DNA of 64,000 nucleotides, from positions 4,698,501 to 4,762,500 of the forward strand of contig NZ_CP108569.1 of assembly GCF_036010505.1 (NCBI RefSeq), given 5' to 3'. Source of the stretch: Streptomyces sp. NBC_01197 (lineage in GTDB: Bacteria; Actinomycetota; Actinomycetes; Streptomycetales; Streptomycetaceae). A program made the position numbers and the translations under genes. Below, in pieces: positions 25,664 through 32,713 of the stretch (the first letter of the stretch is position 1; the number at the start of each line of letters is the position of its first letter). The notes below the pieces were generated by a model. That model did not search any database. It saw only the letters and a program-made list of their open reading frames with translations, and was not told the DNA's origin.

Positions 25664-27007
25664 CTAAGCCCGCGGGCGCCCCATCGCCCGGTACACCCAG
25701 CCGGCCTCCCGCCAAGCGACCGGGTCCAGCGCGTTGCGGCCGTCCAGCAGTATCCGCTCGGAGGCCACCGCGCCCAGTGCCGCCGGGTCCAGCTCGCGGA
25801 ACTCGCGCCACTCCGTGAGGTGCAGGACGACATCCGCGCCGCGTACCGCGTCCAGCGCGGTCTCCGCGTAGCCGAGCGTCGGGAAGAGACGGCGGGCGTT
25901 CTCCATGCCCTTCGGGTCGTAAACCGTGACCTGGCCGCCCTGGAGGTGGATCTGGCCCGCGACGTTCAGCGCGGGGGAGTCCCGTACGTCGTCCGAGTCC
26001 GGCTTGAAGGTCGCGCCGAGCACCGCGACCCGCTTGCCAAGGAACGAGCCGCCGCCCACGGCCTCCCGCGCCAGCTCCACCATGTGGCCGCGGCGGCGCA
26101 TGTTGACCGAGTCGACCTCGCGGAGGAAGGTCAGCGCCTGGTCGGCGCCCAGTTCGCCGGCGCGGGCCATGAAGGCCCTGATGTCCTTGGGCAGACACCC
26201 GCCGCCGAAGCCGATCCCGGCCCGCAGGAACTTCTTGCCGATGCGCTCGTCGTGCCCGAGTGCTTCCGCGAGCTTCGCGACGTCGCCGTCGGCGGCCTCG
26301 CAGACCTCGGCCATCGCGTTGATGAAGGAGATCTTCGTGGCGAGGAAGGAGTTCGCGGCGGTCTTCACCAGCTCGGCCGTGGGGAAGTCGGTCACCACGA
26401 ACGGCGACCCCTCGCCCACCGGCCCCGCGTACACCTCGCGCAGCAGCTTCTCGGCCCCCACGCTCTCCACGCCGACGACGATCCGGTCGGGGTGCAGGGT
26501 GTCCTTGACGGCGAAGCCCTCCCGCAGGAACTCCGGGTTCCACGCCAGCTCCACACCCGCACCGGCGGGCGCAAGATCCCGGAGCACCCCGGCGAGCCTG
26601 GCCGCGCTGCCGACCGGCACGGTCGACTTGCCGACGACCAGCGCGTTCGCCTTCAGATGCGGCGCGAGCCAGCGGAAGGCGTTGTCGACGTACGACATGT
26701 CGCAGGCGTACTCGCCGTGCTTCTGCGGGGTGTTGCAGCACACGAAGTGCACATCGCCGAACCCGCCCGCCTCCTCCCACGACGTGGTGAAGCGCAGCCG
26801 CCCGGTCGACCCCTGGATCCCCGCGACGTGCCGCTGCAGAAGCTCTTCGAGTCCGGGCTCGTACATGGGGACGCGCCCCTGCGAGAGCATCTCGATCTTC
26901 TCGTGGACGATGTCCAGACCGAGCACATCGAATCCCAGCTCAGCCATGGCCGCGGCGTGGGTGGCACCGAGATAACCGGTACCGATCACGGTGATTTTCA
27001 GGGCCAT
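25664..27007 (-). CDS. UDP-glucose 6-dehydrogenase
   Basis: A 447-aa NAD-dependent enzyme that oxidises UDP-glucose to UDP-glucuronate. The N-terminal Rossmann motif is VIGTGYLGATHA; the substrate loop is YEPGLEELLQR; the catalytic Cys is in GFGGGCLPKDIRAF (about residue 265); a C-terminal NAD-fold domain contains VAVLGATFKPDSDDVRDSP. The ATG at 27007 is preceded by TGGAG; the upstream extension to 27100 is not conserved-looking. UDP-glucuronate feeds polymers or glycosylated metabolites; the LCP and glycosyltransferase genes downstream suggest an envelope use, which is inference. Confidence 0.94.
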   Translation of the reverse strand: MALKITVIGTGYLGATHAAAMAELGFDVLGLDIVHEKIEMLSQGRVPMYEPGLEELLQRHVAGIQGSTGRLRFTTSWEEAGGFGDVHFVCCNTPQKHGEYACDMSYVDNAFRWLAPHLKANALVVGKSTVPVGSAARLAGVLRDLAPAGAGVELAWNPEFLREGFAVKDTLHPDRIVVGVESVGAEKLLREVYAGPVGEGSPFVVTDFPTAELVKTAANSFLATKISFINAMAEVCEAADGDVAKLAEALGHDERIGKKFLRAGIGFGGGCLPKDIRAFMARAGELGADQALTFLREVDSVNMRRRGHMVELAREAVGGGSFLGKRVAVLGATFKPDSDDVRDSPALNVAGQIHLQGGQVTVYDPKGMENARRLFPTLGYAETALDAVRGADVVLHLTEWREFRELDPAALGAVASERILLDGRNALDPVAWREAGWVYRAMGRPRA

Positions 27008-27121
27008 CAGGGAGCTCCAGGGGGGCGTACGGGATCGGTTGCGCGCCCGAGCATAGTCGGGGCGCCCGGTGCCCGGCCCGACCCCTGTCGTGCAGCTCAC
27101 GTATCCCTGTGGGCGGGCAGC

Positions 27122-27158
27122 CTCTAAAATCTAGTTACTTAACGGTAGTTAGCATCTT
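27122..27158. promoter_or_regulatory. AT-rich promoter region of the acyl-CoA dehydrogenase gene
   Basis: An AT-rich stretch containing AGTTA twice in direct orientation about 14 bp apart and a poor inverted repeat around TTAACGGTAGTTA. TetR-type regulators of acyl-CoA dehydrogenase genes often bind such sites, so it is a weak candidate operator. Confidence 0.3.
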
Positions 27159-27167
27159 GGGGAGTGA

Positions 27168-28331
27168 GTGACCTTGGCAGGTTCGCCCGATTTCGACCTG
27201 TACCGCCCGGCCGAGGAGCACGACATGCTCCGCGACTCGGTGCGTGCCTTGGCTGAGGCGAAGATCGCGCCCTTCGCCGCCGCGGTGGACGAGGAAGCCC
27301 GCTTCCCGCAGGAGGCGCTGGACGCGCTGACAGCTGCCGACCTGCACGCCGTGCACGTACCCGAGGAGTACGGCGGCGCCGGGGCCGACGCGCTCGCCAT
27401 GGTCATCGTGATCGAGGAGGTGGCCCGCGTCTGCGCGTCCTCCTCGCTGATCCCGGCCGTCAACAAGCTGGGCTCGCTCCCGGTGATCCTGTCGGGCTCC
27501 GAGGACCTCAAGAAGAAGTACATGAGCCGCCTGGCCAGGGGCGAGGGCATGTTCTCGTACTGCCTGAGCGAGCCCGACGCGGGTTCGGACGCGGCGGGCA
27601 TGAAGACCAGGGCCGTGCGCGACGGGGACTTCTGGGTGCTCAACGGCGTGAAGCGCTGGATCACCAACGCGGGTGTCTCCGAGTACTACACGGTGATGGC
27701 CGTCACCGACCCCACCAAGCGCTCCAAGGGCATCAGCGCCTTCGTGGTCGAGAAGTCCGACGAGGGGGTCTCCTTCGGCGCCCCCGAGAAGAAGCTCGGC
27801 ATCAAGGGCTCCCCGACCCGTGAGGTCTACCTCGACAACGTTCGCCTCCCCGCCGACCGGATGATCGGCGAGGAGGGCACAGGCTTCGCCACGGCGATGA
27901 AGACCCTGGACCACACCCGCATCACGATCGCAGCCCAGGCCATCGGCATCGCGCAGGGCGCCCTCGACTACGCCAAGGGCTACGTCCAGGAGCGCAAGCA
28001 GTTCGGCAAGCCGATCGGCGACTTCCAGGGCATCCAGTTCATGCTCGCGGACATGGCGATGAAGCTCGAAGCGGCCCGCCAGCTCACCTACTCGGCCGCC
28101 GCGAAGTCGGAACGCCTCGACGGCGACCTGACGTTCTTCGGCGCGGCCGCCAAGTGCTTCGCGTCGGACGTCGCGATGGAGGTCACGACGGACGCGGTCC
28201 AGCTCCTCGGCGGGTACGGCTACACGCGCGACTACCCGGTGGAGCGCATGATGCGCGACGCGAAGATCACGCAGATTTATGAGGGAACGAATCAAGTCCA
28301 GCGCATCGTGATGGCGCGGAACCTGCCGTAG
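27168..28331 (+). CDS. Acyl-CoA dehydrogenase
   Basis: A 387-aa FAD enzyme that introduces the alpha-beta double bond in acyl-CoA. Signatures: CLSEPDAGSDAAGMKTRA (FAD/substrate site), the middle beta domain with KRWITNAGVSEYYTV, ERKQFGKPIGDFQGIQFMLAD, and the C-terminal GGYGYTRDYPVERMMRDAKI with the catalytic Glu in QIYEGTNQVQR. The GTG at 27168 follows a GGGGAG ribosome-binding site. The Glu position fits short- and branched-chain enzymes, but chain length cannot be fixed. It is monocistronic, with a hairpin downstream. Confidence 0.95.
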   Translation: MTLAGSPDFDLYRPAEEHDMLRDSVRALAEAKIAPFAAAVDEEARFPQEALDALTAADLHAVHVPEEYGGAGADALAMVIVIEEVARVCASSSLIPAVNKLGSLPVILSGSEDLKKKYMSRLARGEGMFSYCLSEPDAGSDAAGMKTRAVRDGDFWVLNGVKRWITNAGVSEYYTVMAVTDPTKRSKGISAFVVEKSDEGVSFGAPEKKLGIKGSPTREVYLDNVRLPADRMIGEEGTGFATAMKTLDHTRITIAAQAIGIAQGALDYAKGYVQERKQFGKPIGDFQGIQFMLADMAMKLEAARQLTYSAAAKSERLDGDLTFFGAAAKCFASDVAMEVTTDAVQLLGGYGYTRDYPVERMMRDAKITQIYEGTNQVQRIVMARNLP

Positions 28332-28362
28332 CGGCCACCGCCCCCTGCCCGAGCACGCCCAG

Positions 28363-28387
28363 GGAAGCCCCGGCCGCCGGGGCTTCC
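28363..28387 (+). terminator. Hairpin after the acyl-CoA dehydrogenase gene
   Basis: An 11-bp perfect stem GGAAGCCCCGG/CCGGGGCTTCC with a 3-base loop, 31 bp after the stop. Confidence 0.75.
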
Positions 28388-28532
28388 TCACTTCGGGCAG
28401 GGCCCTTGACCACGCTGCGCGCGCTGTACGGGCTGTCGCAATACGTTCAGGTATACGACAGCTCTGACCGAAGAGGACTGTATTTCCGCATTCCCCCTGC
28501 CCGGTGTCCCTGACCGTCTGCACACTGTCGCC

Positions 28533-29552
28533 ATGGAGGATCAGGAACAGCAGACGCAGACGCCGGGGCGGTTCTTCATCAATGTGCAGCGCCGGGACGA
28601 CCCCGTATCCGAAGTCACCGAGCTGGATGCGATGGCCTCGGCGCGCAAGTACGGCGAGATCGTGGTCCGGGGGCCGCTCTTCGGCTTCGCCGAGCAGCGG
28701 CGTGGTGAACGGCCCCGGTGGCGGCTGCTCGGCGGGATGGACACGGGGTATCCGCAGGACGCCCGGGACGAACTCAACTCGTATCTCTGGCTCAAGGCCA
28801 AGGACGAGACCGACGATCACCTGGAACGGCGCGAACTGCTCGCGGCGGTCGCCCGGTTGGAGACCGAGCCGCTGAACGCCGTGTCCGCCTGGGGTACGCG
28901 CTACCGCATCGTGCGCGCCGACGAGTTCGCCAGGATCGGCGGGGGCCGGCTGGAGCCGCCGAGGCCCACCGACGTCGATACGGACGGCTGGGACGAGCCG
29001 CGCGTCCGCCCGGTGCCGCGCACCAAGGGCTTCGTGATCGACCACAGCGCCGCGGTCGGGCTGACCGAGGGCCTGGACCGGGCCGGCCTGCTGCCGCTCT
29101 CGTACACCTCCCGGCGCTTCCCGCCCGACGTACTGGCGGACTCCCGGCGTGCGGTGACGACCCACCCCGGCCTGGTGCTGCTGCCGGTCGCCTTCCGGAT
29201 CATGGAGCACAAGGAGCACACCTGGTCGATGGTGGGCGCGCAGTGCGTCACCCCCCAGGAGGCGCGGCGCTGGCTGGTGCACTACCTGACCGAGTCGCTG
29301 CCGATGTTCGGGAACATCAGCGAACGGGACGCCGAGGTGTACGCACGGGCGGCCGGGCGGTTCACCCAGCAGCGCAGGCCCAATGAGCTCCGGGTGCGCG
29401 GACGTTGCTTCCAGATCGTCCGGGTGGAGCGCATGATGCGCATCGGCCCGGACGGCCCCGAGCCCCCGCGGCGCTCGGACACGGACATCCAGGAGCCCAT
29501 CAAGATCCGCCCCACCATGGACGAGTGGGGCACGATCACGCACGGGGAGTAG
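28533..29552 (+). CDS. DUF5954 family protein
   Basis: A 339-aa soluble protein with no signal peptide or membrane segment. Two similar halves appear to carry related strands (WGTRYRIVRADEFARIG near residue 120-140 and VRGRCFQIVRVERMMRIG near 285-305), suggesting an internal duplication. I believe it belongs to DUF5954, a family largely restricted to Streptomyces, but this is from memory. CACACT ends 6 bases before the ATG and no ribosome-binding site is present, so the mRNA may be leaderless. Function unknown. The stop at 29552 originally lay next to the terminator now split by the insertion element. Confidence 0.6.
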   Translation: MEDQEQQTQTPGRFFINVQRRDDPVSEVTELDAMASARKYGEIVVRGPLFGFAEQRRGERPRWRLLGGMDTGYPQDARDELNSYLWLKAKDETDDHLERRELLAAVARLETEPLNAVSAWGTRYRIVRADEFARIGGGRLEPPRPTDVDTDGWDEPRVRPVPRTKGFVIDHSAAVGLTEGLDRAGLLPLSYTSRRFPPDVLADSRRAVTTHPGLVLLPVAFRIMEHKEHTWSMVGAQCVTPQEARRWLVHYLTESLPMFGNISERDAEVYARAAGRFTQQRRPNELRVRGRCFQIVRVERMMRIGPDGPEPPRRSDTDIQEPIKIRPTMDEWGTITHGE

Positions 29553-29560
29553 CCCGGGCG

Positions 29561-29571
29561 GACGGAGCAGG
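29561..29571. repeat. Left copy of the 11-bp target duplication
   Basis: GACGGAGCAGG, identical to 30637-30647 on the far side of the element. The right copy is part of a terminator stem, so this left copy was created by the insertion. Confidence 0.85.
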
Positions 29572-29632
29572 ACAATGCAGTTGTCTTTGAGTAGCGGAGA
29601 TCGTTGCCCCGCGTGTGACGGGGTGGGGCGCG

Positions 29633-30130
29633 GGCCAGCGGGTGCGAATTGGGACCCTGACGAAGGTGTTCACCGCCGAGCTGGTCGATGCGGAGTAGCC
29701 AAGCACGACCGAGCCGAGCGGCGCCGCCGACTTCCCTGCCGGGCCGATCAGGTCGCACCGGAGGGCGTCCGGCTGGAACTGTGGGCCTACTTCGCGGTCA
29801 CCACGCGATCCGCAAGTTCGCTCACACAGCGGCGCTCGCCCGCCCCGCCGTGGACGCCGACCGCATTTCCGACCTGAAGTGCGTCCGCAGCATCCCACCC
29901 CAGCTCGGAGCGACCGACGCCAGGCTCACCCGCTCCTTCACTGAGGCCAGGCAGGAGGCACGCGCGCGCCTCCTCCCGGCCCGGCGCAATCGGGACTGCC
30001 CACGCGCGGTACAAGAAGCCGAACCGATAGCCCGTGCTGAGGACCCGCGCCAGACGCGGCACCGTGCAGCCCGGCCGTTGGGCCCACAATCAGTCCAGGA
30101 AGCCGAAGAGCACCTGCCGGGTCGAAAGGC
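29633..30130 (+). pseudogene. IS4-type transposase remnant
   Basis: The N-terminal part reads GTLTKVFTAELVDA, then a one-base shift leads to VAKHDRAERRRRL; most of the catalytic core is missing. The frame resumes with GVRLELWAYFAV, shifts again to HHAIRKFAHTAALARPAVD and continues with DADRISDLKCVRSIP and EARARLLPARR, all typical of the end of Streptomyces IS4-type transposases. At least two frameshifts and a large internal deletion make it non-functional. Only about 150 of an expected 400 or so residues remain. Confidence 0.75.
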
Positions 30131-30160
30131 CGACTCAGAGAAGCACCAACCCCCACCGCC

Positions 30161-30544
30161 CTAGAGCAGGTACTGGGCGTCCCCGTTCCCGAGCGACCAG
30201 TCGGCATCGGTGTTCTCGGTCAGCACGACGAACACGTTGCGGGGTTCCGTCCCCGCGTATTCCTGAGCGAGCTCGGCAATACGTCGGTACAGCGCCTGCT
30301 TCTGGGCGGCCGACCGGCCACCCCGCAAAGTGATCGCCACGTACACGATGCCGTCGTCCCGCTGCACGTCGAGGTAGGTGCCGTGACGCAAAACGCTGCG
30401 TTCCCCGTCGTGTCCGGTGAGGATCTGGAAACGATCGTCGTCCGGGATCCCCATCGTCTCGCCCAGCGCCTCCTGGACGGCGCGCCCCAATGCCTTCAAT
30501 CGCTGGGCGTCACAGCCCAGAACATCGATGCGAACGAGCGGCAT
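30161..30544 (-). CDS. Tautomerase family protein, inside the insertion element
   Basis: A 127-aa protein of the 4-oxalocrotonate tautomerase superfamily. After Met removal the N-terminus is Pro (MPLVRIDVLG), the catalytic base of the family. Later segments VYVAITLRGGRSAAQKQALY, IAELAQEYAG and RNVFVVLTENTDADWSLGNG fit the longer tautomerase_2 type that has two beta-alpha-beta units in one chain. An AGGAGG ribosome-binding site precedes the ATG at 30544, and a near-perfect palindrome lies upstream. It sits wholly within the terminal repeats of the IS and is intact while the transposase is decayed, so it appears to be under selection. The substrate is unknown. Confidence 0.85.
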   Translation of the reverse strand: MPLVRIDVLGCDAQRLKALGRAVQEALGETMGIPDDDRFQILTGHDGERSVLRHGTYLDVQRDDGIVYVAITLRGGRSAAQKQALYRRIAELAQEYAGTEPRNVFVVLTENTDADWSLGNGDAQYLL

Positions 30545-30579
30545 GGAGCCTCCTGGGGAGATCGGCAATGCGACACCGA

Positions 30580-30601
30580 GTGTACGTACCAGTAGGTACA
30601 C
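30580..30601. promoter_or_regulatory. 22-bp near-perfect palindrome upstream of the tautomerase gene
   Basis: Nine of eleven base pairs match, with outer arms GTGTAC/GTACAC and inner TAC/GTA. It lies 36 bp before the tautomerase start and about 20 bp inside the right end of the IS. The form suits an HxlR- or TetR-type operator. No such regulator is linked. Confidence 0.55.
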
Positions 30602-30636
30602 ACGACGTGCGAGTGCCGCCTAAAGCAACTGCATTG

Positions 30637-30680
30637 GACGGAGCAGGCCCCCGGGCCGGGGTCCGGGGGCCTGCTCCGTC
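30637..30680. terminator. 18-bp-stem hairpin carrying the right target duplication
   Basis: The stem GACGGAGCAGGCCCCCGG (30637-30654) pairs perfectly with 30663-30680 around an 8-base loop. It terminates the LCP gene on the minus strand and, before the insertion, would also have served the DUF5954 gene. Its first 11 bases are the target duplication. Confidence 0.85.
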
Positions 30681-30692
30681 TTGTCCAGCGGA

Positions 30693-30745
30693 CCAGTTCG
30701 GGTCCAGTTCGGGCCCAAGCCGGGCCAGTTCGGGCCCAAGCCGGC
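30693..30745. repeat. 21-bp tandem repeat, two and a half copies
   Basis: Units at 30704-30724 and 30725-30745 begin CCAGTTCGGGCCCAAG; a half copy precedes them at 30693. They lie just beyond the LCP stop at 30747 and before the terminator. No function is evident. Confidence 0.8.
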
Positions 30746-30746
30746 G

Positions 30747-32006
30747 CTAGTTACCCGAAACCGTCACCGTGTCGTCGTCCTTCAGCTCCTGCACCAGCTG
30801 CTTGACCTTGGTCTTGTCCCAGACCAGATTGCCGCCGGTGGAGCCGGAGATCGGCATGTTCATCTGCTTGCCGTCACCGCCCGACACACCCTTCATGGCC
30901 CAGAACATGGATGCCAGGTTCCACAGGCTCATGTCCTTGTCCACGATCAGCGTGTCCAGGCCCGCGCCCATCACCGGGTAGAGCTTGAAGGGGTTCATGA
31001 TCGTGGACGGGGTGGCCGTCTGGGAGGCCAGGGCCGCCAGGAACTTCTGCTGGTTCTTCGTGCGCTGCAGGTCGCTGGCCGCGAAGGCGTGCCGGGTGCG
31101 GACGAAGGCCAGGGCCTGGCTGCCGTTGAGGGTCTGCTTGCCCGCCGGGAAGTCGGCGCCGGAGTCCTTGTCCTTGAACGCCTGCGGAATGTCCATCTGG
31201 ACCCCGCCGACCGCGTCCACGATGCTTGCGAAGCCGTCGAAACCGATCTCCGCGTAGTGGTCGATGTGCAGCCCGGTGTTGTACTCGATGGTGCGCACCA
31301 GCAGCTCCGGGCCGTCCTCCGCGTACGCGGCGTTCAGCTTCGTCTGCCGGCCGGTGTTCGGGTAGAGCTTGCCGGACGACGAGCCCTTGTACGACGGGAT
31401 CGTGACGTTCGAGTCACGGGGCAGCGAGACCATCGTGTTCCCGTGGTCACCGACGTGCAGGATGATCATGGAGTCGGTGCGCTTGCCCTCGGCGGAGCCG
31501 GTGTGCAGCTTCTTCTTGTCGGCCGCGGACATGCCGTCGCGGCTGTCCGAGCCCACGATCAGGTAGTTCGTGCCCTTGCCCGTGGCGGGACGGTCGATGA
31601 CCTTGGACAGGTCGACCTCGCGGCGCAGCTTTCCGTCGGCCCAGAAGTACGTACCGATGGAGACGCCGAGGATCGCGATCACCAGGACCAGCGCGCCGAT
31701 CTTGATGCGGCGGCGCCAGTTCGGGGGGGTGCCCGGACGTGTGGTGGGGTACGGGCCGCCAGCGCCCTGGCCGCCCTGGCCTCTCCGGCTGCCGGGGCCC
31801 GAGGGGCCACCCTGCCCGTAGACCTGGCCCGTGTTGTAGCCACTGTCGTACGCGGAGTCGTATCCGTTGTCGTAACCCTGGTCCTGCTGCTGTCCGCCGT
31901 ACTGCCGCTGGGCAGGTGGCGTCGAACGCTGCACGTGCCGCATGACCCGAGCACCGTCGGGCTGTGCGTTCTCGCTGCCGCGTCCGTAGCGGTCCCTGTC
32001 GTCCAT
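30747..32006 (-). CDS. LytR-CpsA-Psr (LCP) family protein 1
   Basis: A 419-aa membrane-anchored enzyme. LCP proteins move glycopolymers from polyprenyl carriers onto peptidoglycan. It has a long Gln/Gly/Tyr/Asp-rich cytoplasmic N-terminus (about 1-95), one TM (about 98-120) and an extracellular LCP domain with NYLIVGSDSRDG, DSMIILHV, TMVSLPRDSNVTIP, RQTKLNAAYAEDG and ALAFVRTRHAFAASDLQR. There is no LytR_C domain. In the minus-strand reading CACACT ends 7 bases before the ATG, with no ribosome-binding site. It is divergent from the thioesterase gene. Substrate polymer unknown. Confidence 0.92.
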   Translation of the reverse strand: MDDRDRYGRGSENAQPDGARVMRHVQRSTPPAQRQYGGQQQDQGYDNGYDSAYDSGYNTGQVYGQGGPSGPGSRRGQGGQGAGGPYPTTRPGTPPNWRRRIKIGALVLVIAILGVSIGTYFWADGKLRREVDLSKVIDRPATGKGTNYLIVGSDSRDGMSAADKKKLHTGSAEGKRTDSMIILHVGDHGNTMVSLPRDSNVTIPSYKGSSSGKLYPNTGRQTKLNAAYAEDGPELLVRTIEYNTGLHIDHYAEIGFDGFASIVDAVGGVQMDIPQAFKDKDSGADFPAGKQTLNGSQALAFVRTRHAFAASDLQRTKNQQKFLAALASQTATPSTIMNPFKLYPVMGAGLDTLIVDKDMSLWNLASMFWAMKGVSGGDGKQMNMPISGSTGGNLVWDKTKVKQLVQELKDDDTVTVSGN

Positions 32007-32124
32007 GTGGACCAGTGTGCCGTCACAGTGCGTATGTATTACAGGGCGGGTGTGGAATCGGGGCTGTGCTGTTGCAGAGCTGATGCAAAGTGCCGGGCTG
32101 CGGGCCCGGCCTAAGCTGGCACGT

Positions 32125-32649
32125 ATGACAGATCTTCCGGGCAAGCCCACCTCGGCCTCACGAACCACCCTGAGTCACATCATGACGGGCAATGACACCA
32201 ACCTCCTCGGTACCGTGCACGGTGGCGTGATCATGAAACTGGTGGACGACGCGGCCGGCGCCGTGGCCGGCCGGCACTCCGGCGGGCCCGCGGTCACCGC
32301 GTCGATGGACGAGATGGTCTTCCTGGAGCCGGTCCGCGTCGGTGACCTGGTCCATGTGAAGGCTCAGGTGAACTGGACCGGCCGGTCGTCGATGGAGGTC
32401 GGCGTACGGGTCCTGGCCGAGCGGTGGAACGAGTCGTCCCCGGCCCAGCAGGTCGGCAGCGCCTATCTGGTCTTCGCCGCGGTCGACGCGGACGGCAAGC
32501 CCCGGGCCGTACCGCCGGTGGTCCCCGGCAGCGAGCGCGACAAGCGGCGCTACCAGGAGGCGCAGATCCGCCGCACGCACCGGCTGGCCCGGCGCCGCGC
32601 GATCAAGGAGCTGCGGGAGCGGCACCTGGCCGACGGCATCGACGACTGA
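32125..32649 (+). CDS. Acyl-CoA thioesterase (hotdog fold)
   Basis: A 174-aa hotdog-fold thioesterase of the YciA/cytosolic acyl-CoA hydrolase type. The diagnostic segment is GTVHGGVIMKLVDDAAGAVAG with the HGG and active-site Asp; the second strand part is EMVFLEPVRVGDLVHVKAQV. A basic C-terminal helix (RRTHRLARRRAIKELRERH) is typical of the actinobacterial members. TAAGCT (32112-32117) ends exactly 7 bases before the ATG, a leaderless promoter arrangement. It is a single-gene unit between two LCP genes; chain-length preference is not readable. Confidence 0.9.
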   Translation: MTDLPGKPTSASRTTLSHIMTGNDTNLLGTVHGGVIMKLVDDAAGAVAGRHSGGPAVTASMDEMVFLEPVRVGDLVHVKAQVNWTGRSSMEVGVRVLAERWNESSPAQQVGSAYLVFAAVDADGKPRAVPPVVPGSERDKRRYQEAQIRRTHRLARRRAIKELRERHLADGIDD

Positions 32650-32713
32650 GCGAGCGGGACGGACACGCGCCCCGGGACCGCCGGCCGACTCGCGGACCCT
32701 TACTCGCAACCCC

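Larger units (their letters stand above)
29573..30636 (+). mobile_element. Decayed IS4-type insertion element with passenger tautomerase gene
   Basis: The 1,064-bp unit starts with CAATGCAGTTGTCTTT (29573-29588) and ends with AAAGCAACTGCATTG (30622-30636). These are inverted copies: 11 identical bases, a one-base gap, then four more. An 11-bp direct repeat flanks them, a length usual for IS4-type target duplications. Inside are a frameshifted, internally deleted transposase (29633-30130) and, in the opposite direction, an intact tautomerase gene. One extra A sits between the left target copy and the left repeat. The boundaries are read directly; family placement rests on recognisable transposase segments. 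Confidence 0.8.

Noticed and set aside
29688..30164. Plus-strand open frame of 158 codons as a novel gene
   Set aside because: It is one frame of the degraded IS4-type transposase, with the other fragments in different frames.
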